The notes under the pieces: model-generated
Databases searched by the model: none
Seen by the model: only the letters and a program-made list of their open reading frames with translations
What the model was told of the DNA's origin: nothing
DNA from: JANOXC01 sp031418215
Lineage (GTDB): Bacteria > Bacteroidota > Bacteroidia > AKYH767-A > OLB10
NCBI GenBank assembly: GCA_031418215.1
Contig: JANOXC010000089.1
Coordinates: 1 to 28,636, forward strand
DNA: 28,636 nt
Direction: 5' to 3'
Position numbers and translations under genes: made by a program
Part shown: in pieces, positions 1 through 7,676 of the stretch
Position numbering within the stretch: position 1 is the first letter of the stretch
Layout: each line of letters opens with the position of its first letter

Positions 1-1
1 C

Positions 2-403
2 GCACCAGATGACATCTTCAACCTTGATATTGATATTTATGCTCCCTGCGCTTTAGGAGCAACATTAAATACGGAAAATATTAGTCGCCTGAATTGTCGC
101 GTTGTGGCCGGTGCAGCTAATAACCAGCTTGCTGACGAAAAGGTTCATGGACATATGATAATGGAGAAAGGTATTATTTATGCACCTGACTTTTTGATTA
201 ATGCAGGTGGACTGATTAACGTTTATTCAGAAATGAGTGGATACAACCGTCAGCGTGCCTTAACCCAAACAGAACATATTTACGATGTTACCCTGGAAAT
301 CCTTCGAAAATCACAAGAAGAGAAAATTCCAACCCAGGAAGCTGCTATTAAAATGGCTGAATTACGAATCCGCAATATTGGTTTGGTAAAAAGTAGCATG
401 TAA
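2..403 (+). CDS. Leucine/glutamate-type amino acid dehydrogenase, C-terminal part (5' end outside window)
   Basis: The reading frame is open from base 2 and ends at TAA 401-403, giving about 133 residues with no start inside the window. The fragment carries the Rossmann-domain signature GAANNQL and the stretch PDFLINAGGLINVYSE, both typical of Glu/Leu/Phe/Val dehydrogenases and closest in style to leucine dehydrogenase. That enzyme is cytosolic and interconverts branched-chain amino acids and 2-oxo acids using NAD. The catalytic N-terminal domain is not present, so substrate specificity (Leu against Val, Phe or Glu) cannot be settled from this piece. A GTG at 104 is an internal Val codon and not a start, because the protein reads through it in family-consistent sequence. 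nusB follows 90 nt downstream on the same strand. Confidence 0.88.
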   Translation, partial: APDDIFNLDIDIYAPCALGATLNTENISRLNCRVVAGAANNQLADEKVHGHMIMEKGIIYAPDFLINAGGLINVYSEMSGYNRQRALTQTEHIYDVTLEILRKSQEEKIPTQEAAIKMAELRIRNIGLVKSSM

Positions 404-493
404 TTAGAGGTAGTAATTGCAAGGCTAAAGGTCAATTTCCGAAGTGGCTTAACTAACAATCTCACTGATTAATCAATAAATTCATTATCATCT

Positions 494-1429
494 ATGCTTT
501 CACGCAGGCATTTGCGAATTCGTGTGATGCAGGCGCTCTATGCCTGGCATCAGTCTGAAAAGGATGGCGCACGTGCTGAACGCGAACTTTTTAATGGTAC
601 AGAACAGATGTATCGTTTGTACCTTCAGTTATTGCTTTTTATAGAAGAATTAGGTCATCAGGAAGAATTGTATTTTGCTGATTTACCGGCCAGTGCTTTA
701 ACCGGCCAGCGTAAGGAAGTTGCTCAACACCTTAGTGAAAATAGTTTCATAAAATGGCTGAAAGAAAACAAGGACTTTCAAAAATTATTGGTGAATAATA
801 AGGTTTCCTGGCAGCAGGATATTGAAGTTGTCCAGAAGGCATTCTTTGAACTTCGGAAAATGCCCTTCTACCTCAATTATATAAATGCCTCAAAAAATAA
901 CAGCGATACAGAAATTGCTTTTACAAAGAGCCTCATTGGTGAACTGATAAGTAAAAAGGAATTTGTAAGGCATGTAATTGAAGAAAAAAATATTTACTGG
1001 GCCGAAGGTCTAGAAGTAATTTGTGCGATGGTAATCCGCACAATTGAATCGGCTGCGCACCCGAAAGGCCTTACCTTATCAGGCTTATATAAAGATGAAG
1101 AAGAAGATCTTTTGTTTATGAAAGATCTGTTACAAAAAACAATTCGTGATGATGAATATTTCACAGAAATGATTGCAGCGCGAACTGAAAGTTGGGATAC
1201 CGAAAGAATTGCACTGGTTGATATTATTTTAATGAAGATGGCGCTTTGCGAAATATTGAACTTCTCTAACATCCCGGTTAAAGTAAGCATCAATGAATAC
1301 ATTGACATCTCTAAGGATTACAGTACCCCTAACAGCAAAGGGTTCATTAATGGTGTAATTGATAATATTGCAATCTCGCTGCGTGCTGAAGGAAAAATTG
1401 TAAAAACCGGCAGAGGGTTGGTTGATTAA
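494..1429 (+). CDS. nusB: Transcription antitermination factor NusB, long Bacteroidota form
   Basis: NusB binds boxA RNA with NusE (S10) and supports antitermination and processing of rRNA transcripts. The 311-residue product starts MLSRRHLRIRVMQALYAW, matching the family N-terminus. The canonical NusB helices are recognisable near the C-terminus: WDTERIALVDIILMKMALCE, then IPVKVSINEYIDISKDYST, then KGFINGVIDN. The middle (about residues 60-190) is an insertion absent from the ~140-residue E. coli protein; the long form is usual in Bacteroidota. ATG 494 is chosen because translation begins directly with the conserved RRHLR motif. No Shine-Dalgarno sequence is visible, as is common in this phylum. 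It is followed by a DUF1573 lipoprotein and yajC, a familiar order in Bacteroidota. Confidence 0.95.
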   Translation: MLSRRHLRIRVMQALYAWHQSEKDGARAERELFNGTEQMYRLYLQLLLFIEELGHQEELYFADLPASALTGQRKEVAQHLSENSFIKWLKENKDFQKLLVNNKVSWQQDIEVVQKAFFELRKMPFYLNYINASKNNSDTEIAFTKSLIGELISKKEFVRHVIEEKNIYWAEGLEVICAMVIRTIESAAHPKGLTLSGLYKDEEEDLLFMKDLLQKTIRDDEYFTEMIAARTESWDTERIALVDIILMKMALCEILNFSNIPVKVSINEYIDISKDYSTPNSKGFINGVIDNIAISLRAEGKIVKTGRGLVD

Positions 1430-1460
1430 TTAGCATTTGGCTTTAGGGAATCAACCTTTT
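1420..1460 (+). terminator. Possible weak terminator hairpin after nusB
   Basis: GGTTGATT (1420-1427) pairs perfectly with AATCAACC (1449-1456) and is followed by TTTT. The loop is long (21 nt), the stem is AT-rich, and it overlaps the nusB stop codon. It could attenuate read-through into the DUF1573 gene, but it may be chance. Confidence 0.28.
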
Positions 1461-1507
1461 CCAATTAATAACAAGTTCAATTGAATGAATCAAAGCTGCT
1501 CTTAAAA

Positions 1508-1978
1508 ATGAAAATACGACATCTACTCCCCTATATTATCCTGCTTATTGTTTCCTGCAACAGGGAGAAAACAGTAACCGACAGTGAAGGAAATCCACAT
1601 TTATCGCCTGATATTATTCAGAATCCTGCAACAGCATCAGGTAAAGAGGTGGATAAAAAATTACCTGCCTTCAATTTTACTGAAACCAGTCATGATTTTG
1701 GAACCATTGCTTCAGGAGATGTAATGACCTATGAGTTTAAATTCACCAACTCGGGTAATGCCGATTTAGTGATTTCACAGGTAACAGGCAGTTGCGGTTG
1801 TACTGTTGCGAAGTATTCAAAAGACGTAATAAGTTCCGGCGATGAAGGTTCTATAGATGTGAAATTTGATAGTCACGGACAGGCCGGACAGGTAGCTAAA
1901 ACAATTACTGTATTGGCCAACACCATTCCTTCAACCAAGGTGCTTACCATCAGTGCCGAAGTAATAAAGAAAAAATAA
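1508..1978 (+). CDS. DUF1573-domain lipoprotein
   Basis: This encodes a 156-residue predicted lipoprotein. The signal sequence MKIRHLLPYIILLIVSC ends in a lipobox-like IVSC, so Cys17 would be lipidated. After a short linker, residues of about 50-150 form the Ig-like DUF1573 domain, including HDFGTIASGD, the pattern EFKFTNSGNADLVI and the conserved GSCGCTV. The frame stays open back to TTG 1481, but ATG 1508 is preferred because it places the basic residues and hydrophobic core correctly for export. DUF1573 proteins are abundant in Bacteroidota and have no settled function; the ASH/MSP-like fold suggests binding to protein or surface partners. It lies between nusB and yajC and is probably co-transcribed with yajC, 27 nt downstream. 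Confidence 0.88.
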   Translation: MKIRHLLPYIILLIVSCNREKTVTDSEGNPHLSPDIIQNPATASGKEVDKKLPAFNFTETSHDFGTIASGDVMTYEFKFTNSGNADLVISQVTGSCGCTVAKYSKDVISSGDEGSIDVKFDSHGQAGQVAKTITVLANTIPSTKVLTISAEVIKKK

Positions 1979-2005
1979 TAACTAACATATATTCAACTTA
2001 CAAAA

Positions 2006-2323
2006 ATGATAGCATCAATACTCTTACAAGCTGCTCCAGGCGGTGGCATGCAACAAATGATCATGATTGGATTAATCATTGTCGTATTTTATTTTTTTAT
2101 GATTCGCCCGCAAATGAAAAAGGCGAAAGATGAAAGGTCTTTTAAAGATAGTATAAAGAAAGGCGATGACGTAATAACCATCGGAGGCGTTCATGGACGT
2201 ATTCTTGAAGTAAATGATAAAACATTTATAATGGAGGTTGCTAACAACGTCAAAATTAAAATTGAGAAGTCAGGTATTTCTGCCGAGGCTACGAAGCAAT
2301 ACATGACACCTGAAAAAAAATAA
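2006..2323 (+). CDS. yajC: Preprotein translocase accessory subunit YajC
   Basis: A 105-residue inner-membrane protein. An Ala/Gly-rich N-terminus (LLQAAPGGGMQQ) precedes a single transmembrane helix, about residues 14-32, that ends in the family signature FFMIRPQMKKAK. The cytosolic domain follows, with KKGDDVITIGGVHGRI, diagnostic for YajC. The protein associates with SecDF and the SecYEG translocon. The length is normal for the family. The gene sits after the DUF1573 lipoprotein and before a strong terminator, so it closes the first transcription unit of the window. Confidence 0.96.
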   Translation: MIASILLQAAPGGGMQQMIMIGLIIVVFYFFMIRPQMKKAKDERSFKDSIKKGDDVITIGGVHGRILEVNDKTFIMEVANNVKIKIEKSGISAEATKQYMTPEKK

Positions 2324-2339
2324 GTCGTAAGGCTTGTAC

Positions 2340-2369
2340 AAATCCTCCCCTAAAAAAGGAGGATTTTTT
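2340..2369 (+). terminator. Rho-independent terminator after yajC
   Basis: Perfect 9-bp stem AAATCCTCC (2340-2348) / GGAGGATTT (2358-2366), a 9-nt loop, and a T-run that begins within the 3' arm (2364-2369). It separates yajC from the ybbR-like gene. Confidence 0.85.
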
Positions 2370-2446
2370 CATTTTAAACCGGTTGATAGAAGATACCTTG
2401 GTAAGCAAGATGGTATTGTTGAAAAGAGTAATTTAGTTCATTCATT

Positions 2447-3370
2447 ATGGCAAGTTCAGCATCTCCAAAACACTTTGCATTTTTCAAGCCCGATAACAAA
2501 GGGATGATTTTTATTATCTGCTTTTTCATTGCAGCAGGAATATGGGTACTCAATACTTTAAGCAGGAATTACACCACTGTTTTTACAATAAAACTGGAAA
2601 AACCGGGTACAAAAAAAGACGGAGAAACACTAATCCGGGCAACAGTAAATGCCCATGGATTCGACTTGATTCAACTGTATTACAAGTTCGCAGGTATTCA
2701 ACCCTTCCCCGATATCAAAACAAATAGCGCAACGGGCATTGCTGTGGTGGAAAGTTTAATGGGCAACTTAAAAACCAATGTTCAACTGGTAAGTGTGACT
2801 CCTGAAATAATTACAATTGCAGAAACAGGACTGGCACATAAAATGGTACCGGTTAAAAGCAAATTGGAAATCTCTTTTCAGCAACAGATAACTGCAGCGA
2901 GTCCAATTATGTTTAAACCCGACAGTATTGATATCAGCGGTACTGAAGATGCTATTTCAAAAGTCGATTTTATTGAAACGCAAAACTTAAAGTTCTTAAA
3001 TACTGATAAGCCGATTTTTTGTTCTGTAGGGTTGGCAACAGCAGCCTATACCAATATTAATTTTAGTGCTGAAAGAGTCTGGCTCTATGTTCCGGTTGAA
3101 AAATATACAGAAGGCACCGTTGAAATACCCTTGAAAATTATTCACAAAGGAACCACGCATATCAAGCTGCTCCCTGAGAAAGTAACCGTTACCTACCGTG
3201 TTCCATTAAGTCAATACAACAAAGTAAAACCGCAGCAATTTAAAGCAGGCGTCTACATTTCCGGCTTTACTACTGAAGACAAAATTCCTGTTAGCTTGCT
3301 TGAAAAACCATCGTTTGTGAATAAAGTAACTTTTTCACCATCAGAAGTAACTTATTTAATTTTCGAATGA
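2447..3370 (+). CDS. YbbR-like (CdaR-type) single-pass membrane protein
   Basis: This 307-residue protein has one N-terminal transmembrane helix (about residues 19-37, MIFIICFFIAAGIWVLNTLS) followed by a large extracytoplasmic region of beta-rich repeats. The pattern of MVPVKSKLEI, SPIMFKPDSIDISG and LLPEKVTVTYRVPL is that of YbbR-domain repeats. In Firmicutes the YbbR protein CdaR regulates the c-di-AMP cyclase CdaA; here no cyclase is adjacent, so the role is unknown. In Bacteroidota this gene typically lies between yajC and coaE, as here. Its stop codon overlaps the coaE start (ATGATG/TGA at 3367-3370), which indicates translational coupling. The call is by repeat pattern and context. Confidence 0.82.
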   Translation: MASSASPKHFAFFKPDNKGMIFIICFFIAAGIWVLNTLSRNYTTVFTIKLEKPGTKKDGETLIRATVNAHGFDLIQLYYKFAGIQPFPDIKTNSATGIAVVESLMGNLKTNVQLVSVTPEIITIAETGLAHKMVPVKSKLEISFQQQITAASPIMFKPDSIDISGTEDAISKVDFIETQNLKFLNTDKPIFCSVGLATAAYTNINFSAERVWLYVPVEKYTEGTVEIPLKIIHKGTTHIKLLPEKVTVTYRVPLSQYNKVKPQQFKAGVYISGFTTEDKIPVSLLEKPSFVNKVTFSPSEVTYLIFE

Positions 3371-3957
3371 TGTTAAAAATAGGAGTTACAGGCGGCATTG
3401 GAAGTGGCAAAACAATTATCTGCAAATTATTTGCATCTTGTGGTGCTCCGGTTTATGATGCTGATGAAGCAGCAAAAAGACTGATGCATGATGATCTCGT
3501 TTTAAAAGACAAACTTGTTGCATTGTTTGGTGATGTATATGATGAACAAGGAAACCTTAAACGTGAAATACTTTCGGGGTTGGTATTCAACAATCCGGAG
3601 TTATTAAATAAATTAAATCAAATTGTTCATCCGGCAGTAATGGAAGATTATATGCAATGGCAGAATAAGCAACAGTTTCCCTATGTAATGAAGGAGTCGG
3701 CAATCTTATTTGAATCAAAAACGAATGTTGGACTTGACTATGTTATAATGGTAGAAGCGCCGGAAATGATGCGCATAAAGAGAATAATGGAACGCGATCA
3801 ACGAGCGGAATCACAAATAAAAGCAATCATTAACCGGCAAATGCCAACTGAAGAAAAAAAGGAATTGGCCGACTTTATCATTATCAACGATGATATTCAG
3901 CCGCTGCTTCCGCAGGTATGGCAATTGCATGAAAAATTTCTGAATGGAAATGGATAA
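3367..3957 (+). CDS. coaE: Dephospho-CoA kinase
   Basis: CoaE phosphorylates the 3'-OH of dephospho-CoA with ATP, the last step of coenzyme A synthesis, in the cytosol. The 196-residue product begins with a P-loop, GVTGGIGSGKT (residues 6-16), followed by YDADEAAKRLM, the conserved region with the catalytic Asp. Further family features are IVHPAV and the lid region MRIKRIMERDQR. Length is normal. Two consecutive ATGs (3367 and 3370) are possible starts; the first overlaps the end of the ybbR-like gene by 4 nt. The 3' end overlaps the exonuclease gene by 14 nt, so ybbR-like, coaE and the exonuclease appear to form one tightly coupled operon. Confidence 0.96.
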   Translation: MMLKIGVTGGIGSGKTIICKLFASCGAPVYDADEAAKRLMHDDLVLKDKLVALFGDVYDEQGNLKREILSGLVFNNPELLNKLNQIVHPAVMEDYMQWQNKQQFPYVMKESAILFESKTNVGLDYVIMVEAPEMMRIKRIMERDQRAESQIKAIINRQMPTEEKKELADFIIINDDIQPLLPQVWQLHEKFLNGNG

Positions 3958-4891
3958 TGAAAGCGTATTAGTAGTTCATAAAGAAGGATTGTTTTTTACA
4001 CCGGGTAATTTTTATCTCGACCCAAAATTACCTGTAGAAACTGCGGTAGTCAGCCACGCCCATGGCGATCATTTTATTAATGGACATAAAACAGTTTACT
4101 GCACCCCAGGGACGAGTTTGCTGATCAGTCAGCGAATGCCTAATTATTACGGCAAAAAAATCGCGATGGATTTTCATCAGCCGTTTATTATTAATCATTG
4201 CAATATATATTTCATTCCTGCCGGACATATCCTCGGTTCTGCTCAGATTGTCATTGAGCATGAAAATAAAAGATATGTGTATACCGGTGATTTTAAATTG
4301 GCAGCTGATAAAACTTGCGAACCCTTTGAATACATTACCACTGATGTATTAATTACGGAATCCACTTTTGGAGAAAACGGATTGAGGCATCCTGTGGCTG
4401 AAGTTGAAATCGATAAGCTGAATCACCTGGGTGAAATAAATATCATATTGGGTGTTTATTCATTGGGAAAAGCGCAGCGTGTTATTCAATTGATTAATAG
4501 CTATTGTCCTTCAAAGACAATAATGGTACATCGAAGTATTGGAATGTTTAATAGAGCCTATGAGAAATCAGGATATGAATTGGGACCCTGGCTTCCTTAC
4601 GACAAACATGCTTTCCGCAAACAGAAAAACATTATTTATCTCCTCCCTCCTGCTCACTCCAAAAATTTTTATCCGCAACCCGGGTATTTAAGAGCTTTTG
4701 CAACCGGTTGGGAACATTTACAAACTAACTTTGATTTTAAATTGTATATCAGTGATCATGCCGACTGGTTTGATCTGCTAACAATGATTGAAAAAACACA
4801 AGCGAAAGAAGTATATACCATTCACGGTAACGGAGAAGATCTCAAGAAATATTTAGAACCAAATGGTATTGCTGTTACCCTATTGAATTAA
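3944..4891 (+). CDS. Metallo-beta-lactamase-fold exonuclease/mRNA 3'-end processing-like protein
   Basis: A 315-residue beta-CASP/MBL-fold nuclease. It shows the metal-binding HxHxDH as SHAHGDHF (H38, H40, D42, H43), a further ligand His in AGHILGSAQ (H95), the Asp of YTGDFK (D116), and TESTFG after it. The C-terminal part contains YISDHADW and YTIHGNGE. This pattern fits COG1236 and the 'ligase-associated DNA exonuclease' group. In many bacteria that group sits beside an ATP-dependent DNA ligase and an Lhr-like helicase. Neither is seen here; the neighbours are coaE (14-nt overlap) and the NAD(P)HX repair gene (1-nt gap). DNA against RNA as substrate cannot be decided from sequence. The start may be ATG 3944 or the in-frame ATG 3950. 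Confidence 0.85.
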   Translation: MEMDNESVLVVHKEGLFFTPGNFYLDPKLPVETAVVSHAHGDHFINGHKTVYCTPGTSLLISQRMPNYYGKKIAMDFHQPFIINHCNIYFIPAGHILGSAQIVIEHENKRYVYTGDFKLAADKTCEPFEYITTDVLITESTFGENGLRHPVAEVEIDKLNHLGEINIILGVYSLGKAQRVIQLINSYCPSKTIMVHRSIGMFNRAYEKSGYELGPWLPYDKHAFRKQKNIIYLLPPAHSKNFYPQPGYLRAFATGWEHLQTNFDFKLYISDHADWFDLLTMIEKTQAKEVYTIHGNGEDLKKYLEPNGIAVTLLN

Positions 4892-4892
4892 A

Positions 4893-6413
4893 ATGCTGAA
4901 GATATTTTCCGTAACACAAATAAAACAGGCCGATGCATTTACCATCAGCCATGAACCCATTTCCGGCATTGATTTAATGGAAAGAGCGGCAAAAAAATGT
5001 GCCGATTGGATAATCAATACTGTATCACCATCAACTCCTGTGAAAATCTTTTGCGGCACTGGAAACAATGGTGGCGATGGATTAGCCATTGCAAGGATTC
5101 TTTACCTATCGGGAAAAAATGTTTCTGTTTATGTATTTAATGATGAAGAGAAGTTCACGCCGGAATGTAAAATCAATTTCGATCGCTTTAATAAAATAAA
5201 ATCCGGCAACCTAAATATTATTCGCACCGATGATGATTTTCCTAAGATCTCAGGCGGGGAAATAATCATTGATGCCTTATTGGGAACGGGCCTCAACCGT
5301 AAGGCAGAGGGATTATTTGAATTGCTTATAAAACATATTAACCTTCATGCTGATTTTATTATCAGCATTGATATTCCTTCAGGATTGTTGCCTGATACTG
5401 CCAATGGCAAAGAACATGCAATAATTAAAGCAACACATACCTTAACTTTCCAGTTCCCAAAACTTTCTTTTTTCTTTCCGGAGAATGGAATGTTTACCGG
5501 TAAGGTGCATGTGCTTGATATTGGGCTGAGCAACGTATTTATTGGTGAAACAGCAACGAAACATTTTTTATTAGAGATAAAGGATATAAAAAAACTTAGA
5601 AAAAAAAGAAGTGATTTTTCACATAAAGGAAACTATGGCCATGCATTGATAATTGCAGGAAGTTATGGTAAAATGGGTGCTGCTGTGTTAAGTGCAAGAG
5701 CATGTATCAGGACAGGCGCAGGACTTGTAACAGCTCATATCCCGACATGCGGCCATACGATTATGCAATCTGCTGTTCCCGAGGTAATGGTGCTTACAGA
5801 TGAGTCTGCAGATGCTATTTCCAAATTAACTGATATCTCAAAATACAACAGCATTGCCATTGGACCCGGCATAGGCATTGCTGAGGAAACAGGAAGGGCA
5901 ATTAAGTTTTTAATTCAGAATTGTAGTGTGCCAATTGTATTTGATGCTGATGCAATAAACTTGTTATCGGAAAATAAAACATGGTTAGCATTTCTGCCTC
6001 ACGGCTGCATCTTCACCCCGCATCCCGGTGAATTTGCAAGGCTGGTTGGAAAATGGTCTGACGGCTTCGAAAGACATCAATGGCAAACTGAATTTTCAAA
6101 AAAATACCACTGCTATGTAGTTTTGAAAGATCACTATACCTGCATTAGTTGTCCAGATGGCACTAGCTATTTTAACTCAACGGGAAACCCCGGTATGGCA
6201 ACCGCCGGGTCAGGTGATGTGCTAACAGGTATGATTGCAGGCTTACTGGCACAAGGGTATATGCCACGCGATGCGGCAATCATGGGTGTTTATTTACACG
6301 GAATGGCCGGTGATATTGCTGCTGAACAAAATAGTATGGAATCTATGATTGCTTCCGATATCATTCAAAATATTGGTATGTCCTTTTTAGCATTGGACAA
6401 TACAGAAAATTAA
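4893..6413 (+). CDS. nnr: Bifunctional NAD(P)H-hydrate epimerase / ADP-dependent NAD(P)H-hydrate dehydratase
   Basis: This fused enzyme repairs damaged cofactor. The N-terminal YjeF_N domain (about residues 1-215) epimerises R/S-NAD(P)HX and carries GTGNNGGDGLAIAR (55-68) and DALLGTGLNR. The C-terminal ribokinase-like domain (about 225-500) dehydrates S-NAD(P)HX using ADP. Its signatures are GNYGHALIIAGSYGKMGAA, PHPGEFARL and GNPGMATAGSGDVLTG, where D442 of GSGD is the expected catalytic Asp. The 506-residue length is normal for the fusion. ATG 4893 lies 1 nt after the upstream stop, continuing the operon from the ybbR-like gene. It converges with the YciO-type gene and overlaps it by 4 nt at the stop codons. 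Confidence 0.95.
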   Translation: MLKIFSVTQIKQADAFTISHEPISGIDLMERAAKKCADWIINTVSPSTPVKIFCGTGNNGGDGLAIARILYLSGKNVSVYVFNDEEKFTPECKINFDRFNKIKSGNLNIIRTDDDFPKISGGEIIIDALLGTGLNRKAEGLFELLIKHINLHADFIISIDIPSGLLPDTANGKEHAIIKATHTLTFQFPKLSFFFPENGMFTGKVHVLDIGLSNVFIGETATKHFLLEIKDIKKLRKKRSDFSHKGNYGHALIIAGSYGKMGAAVLSARACIRTGAGLVTAHIPTCGHTIMQSAVPEVMVLTDESADAISKLTDISKYNSIAIGPGIGIAEETGRAIKFLIQNCSVPIVFDADAINLLSENKTWLAFLPHGCIFTPHPGEFARLVGKWSDGFERHQWQTEFSKKYHCYVVLKDHYTCISCPDGTSYFNSTGNPGMATAGSGDVLTGMIAGLLAQGYMPRDAAIMGVYLHGMAGDIAAEQNSMESMIASDIIQNIGMSFLALDNTEN

Positions 6414-7030
6414 GCAAGCACATCAATACTTCCCGCCCCATGTCTGATGACTTCAGGTTCGCTGCCTGTACAATCAATGATGGTACTTGCTGTATTCCCA
6501 CCATAACCACCATCAACAATTACATCTACTAAATGTTCATACTTTTCAAAAATATCAGACGGATCAGTGGGATAAACAACAATCTCATCTCTGTTATGCA
6601 AGGACGTTGACATCAGCGGATTTCCAAGGCCCTTCACAATGCCCTGCACAGCCCGGTGATCAGGAATACGAATGCCAATTGTTTTTTTCTTTGATCGAAA
6701 AATGGAAGGTACTTCGCTGCTGGCTTCTAAAATAAAAGTATAGGGCCCCGGCAACGACCTGTTGAGCAGTTTATAGATGCTGCGGTCAAAAGCCCTGGTA
6801 AAGGTAGAAATATTGGCAAGGTCGAGGCATAAGAATGATAAATTTGATTTCTCCAGCTTTACATTTTTAATCCGGCAAACTTTATCAATGGCCTTGTGAT
6901 TATATATATCGCAAACAAGTGCATAAATAGTATCCGTGGGAATGATGGCCACTCCTCCACGCTTAATGATATCAACTACTTTATCCAGTTTCCGCTGATC
7001 AGGATTTTCCGAGTGAATTTCAATTACCAA
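6410..7030 (-). CDS. yciO: YciO-type member of the Sua5/YciO/YrdC family
   Basis: A 206-residue YrdC-fold protein. The core motifs are GGVAIIPTDTIYALVCDI (nucleotide and threonine site), SLPGPYTFIL, IGIRIPDH and GNPLMSTS, ending ...EPEVIRHGAGSID. Family members of the TsaC/Sua5 branch make threonylcarbamoyl-AMP for tRNA t6A. This sequence resembles E. coli YciO more: where TsaC/Sua5 carry the KxR-type motif, it has CRIKNVKLEKSNLSFLC. Function is therefore uncertain, and a true t6A role should not be assumed. The only start that clears the in-frame upstream stop is TTG 7030; ATG is absent there. It converges with nnr and is divergent from the hypothetical at 7140. Confidence 0.85.
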   Translation of the reverse strand: MVIEIHSENPDQRKLDKVVDIIKRGGVAIIPTDTIYALVCDIYNHKAIDKVCRIKNVKLEKSNLSFLCLDLANISTFTRAFDRSIYKLLNRSLPGPYTFILEASSEVPSIFRSKKKTIGIRIPDHRAVQGIVKGLGNPLMSTSLHNRDEIVVYPTDPSDIFEKYEHLVDVIVDGGYGGNTASTIIDCTGSEPEVIRHGAGSIDVLA

Positions 7031-7053
7031 TTTACAGGATGATTAAACTCTTC

Positions 7054-7061
7054 GAAAGATA
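7054..7061 (-). promoter_or_regulatory. Candidate -7 box of the YciO-type gene
   Basis: TATCTTTC on the minus strand differs from the Bacteroidota -7 consensus TAnnTTTG at the last base and lies 23 nt before the TTG start. The best -33 candidate (TTTG, plus-strand 7085-7088) is 23 nt away, slightly longer than the usual 19-21. Confidence 0.35.
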
Positions 7062-7080
7062 ATAAATTAAGCCATTGCTT

Positions 7081-7112
7081 TTTGCAAAAGTCAGGTTAAA
7101 TTTTAACCTTTG
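7081..7112 (+). promoter_or_regulatory. Candidate promoter with embedded palindrome, for the 7140 gene
   Basis: TTTG (7081-7084), 20 nt, then AACCTTTG (7105-7112), one mismatch from the Bacteroidota TTTG-N19-21-TAnnTTTG promoter. The spacer contains the perfect inverted repeat GGTTAAA-T-TTTAACC (7094-7108), which overlaps the -7 box and could be an operator. A start site near 7118 would exclude TTG 7110 and supports ATG 7140. Confidence 0.45.
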
Positions 7113-7139
7113 ACAAGTAAACAAAAACAGCTGAAAATT

Positions 7140-7676
7140 ATGAATGATGAAGAGTTGGGCATTGGCTCAAGAATTAAACACCCGCAATTCGGTATAGGCG
7201 TAGTCATTAATGTAAAATCAAAAACTTATTCCGTCGTCTTTGCAGAAAAAGGCAGGATTGAAGTCGCTAAAGCATACAATGCAATTGAAGTGATTGAGGC
7301 AGCTGAGCCGGATACTGACCTCATTAGTCTTTCAAATATTGAAAGCACGCTGATTAATATTCTAAAGAAGTATTCTGATATTTCAGAAGTCGTTCCATTA
7401 GGAGAACGTTGGCTGGGCGGTAAAATGGTTTTTTATCCTGCTAACCCCAACCAACAGCCAAAAGAAATTATGATTGATGTTTTTTTTAATAAGATCATCA
7501 TGCTTCGTGATCGTCTGCGGGTGATGGAACAAAGAATTAATGCCCATGATAAGCTTTCAGAAGAGGATAAAATTAATCTCCAACAATATCTTACCCGTAT
7601 TTATGGAAGCTTAACCACCTTCAATGTATTTTTCAAGGAAAAAGATCATCATTTCGTCGGGGAGAAAACAACTTAA
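7140..7676 (+). CDS. Conserved hypothetical with N-terminal Tudor/SH3-like domain
   Basis: A 178-residue soluble protein. Residues of about 6-50 (GIGSRIKHPQFGIGVVINV) resemble the small Tudor/SH3-like beta-barrel found in CarD-like proteins and at the C-terminus of UvrD/PcrA helicases (RVxHPxFGxGxV). The C-terminal half is charged and helical. It includes PLGERWLGGKMVFYPANP, a stretch I recall as highly conserved among Bacteroidota proteins of unknown function, and MLRDRLRVMEQRI. There is no signal peptide or membrane segment. The frame is open from TTG 7110, but ATG 7140 is chosen because it begins the conserved part and lies downstream of the predicted promoter. A nucleic-acid or RNA-polymerase contact role is possible from the fold only; no function is assigned. 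Confidence 0.75.
   Translation: MNDEELGIGSRIKHPQFGIGVVINVKSKTYSVVFAEKGRIEVAKAYNAIEVIEAAEPDTDLISLSNIESTLINILKKYSDISEVVPLGERWLGGKMVFYPANPNQQPKEIMIDVFFNKIIMLRDRLRVMEQRINAHDKLSEEDKINLQQYLTRIYGSLTTFNVFFKEKDHHFVGEKTT

Noticed and set aside
994..1308. 104-residue minus-strand frame
   Set aside because: Antisense shadow of nusB; composition rich in Ser/Ile as expected of a reversed coding strand.
2394..2401. TACCTTGG as a -7 box of the ybbR-like gene
   Set aside because: One mismatch in the key TTTG and no -33 at the right distance; too weak to call.
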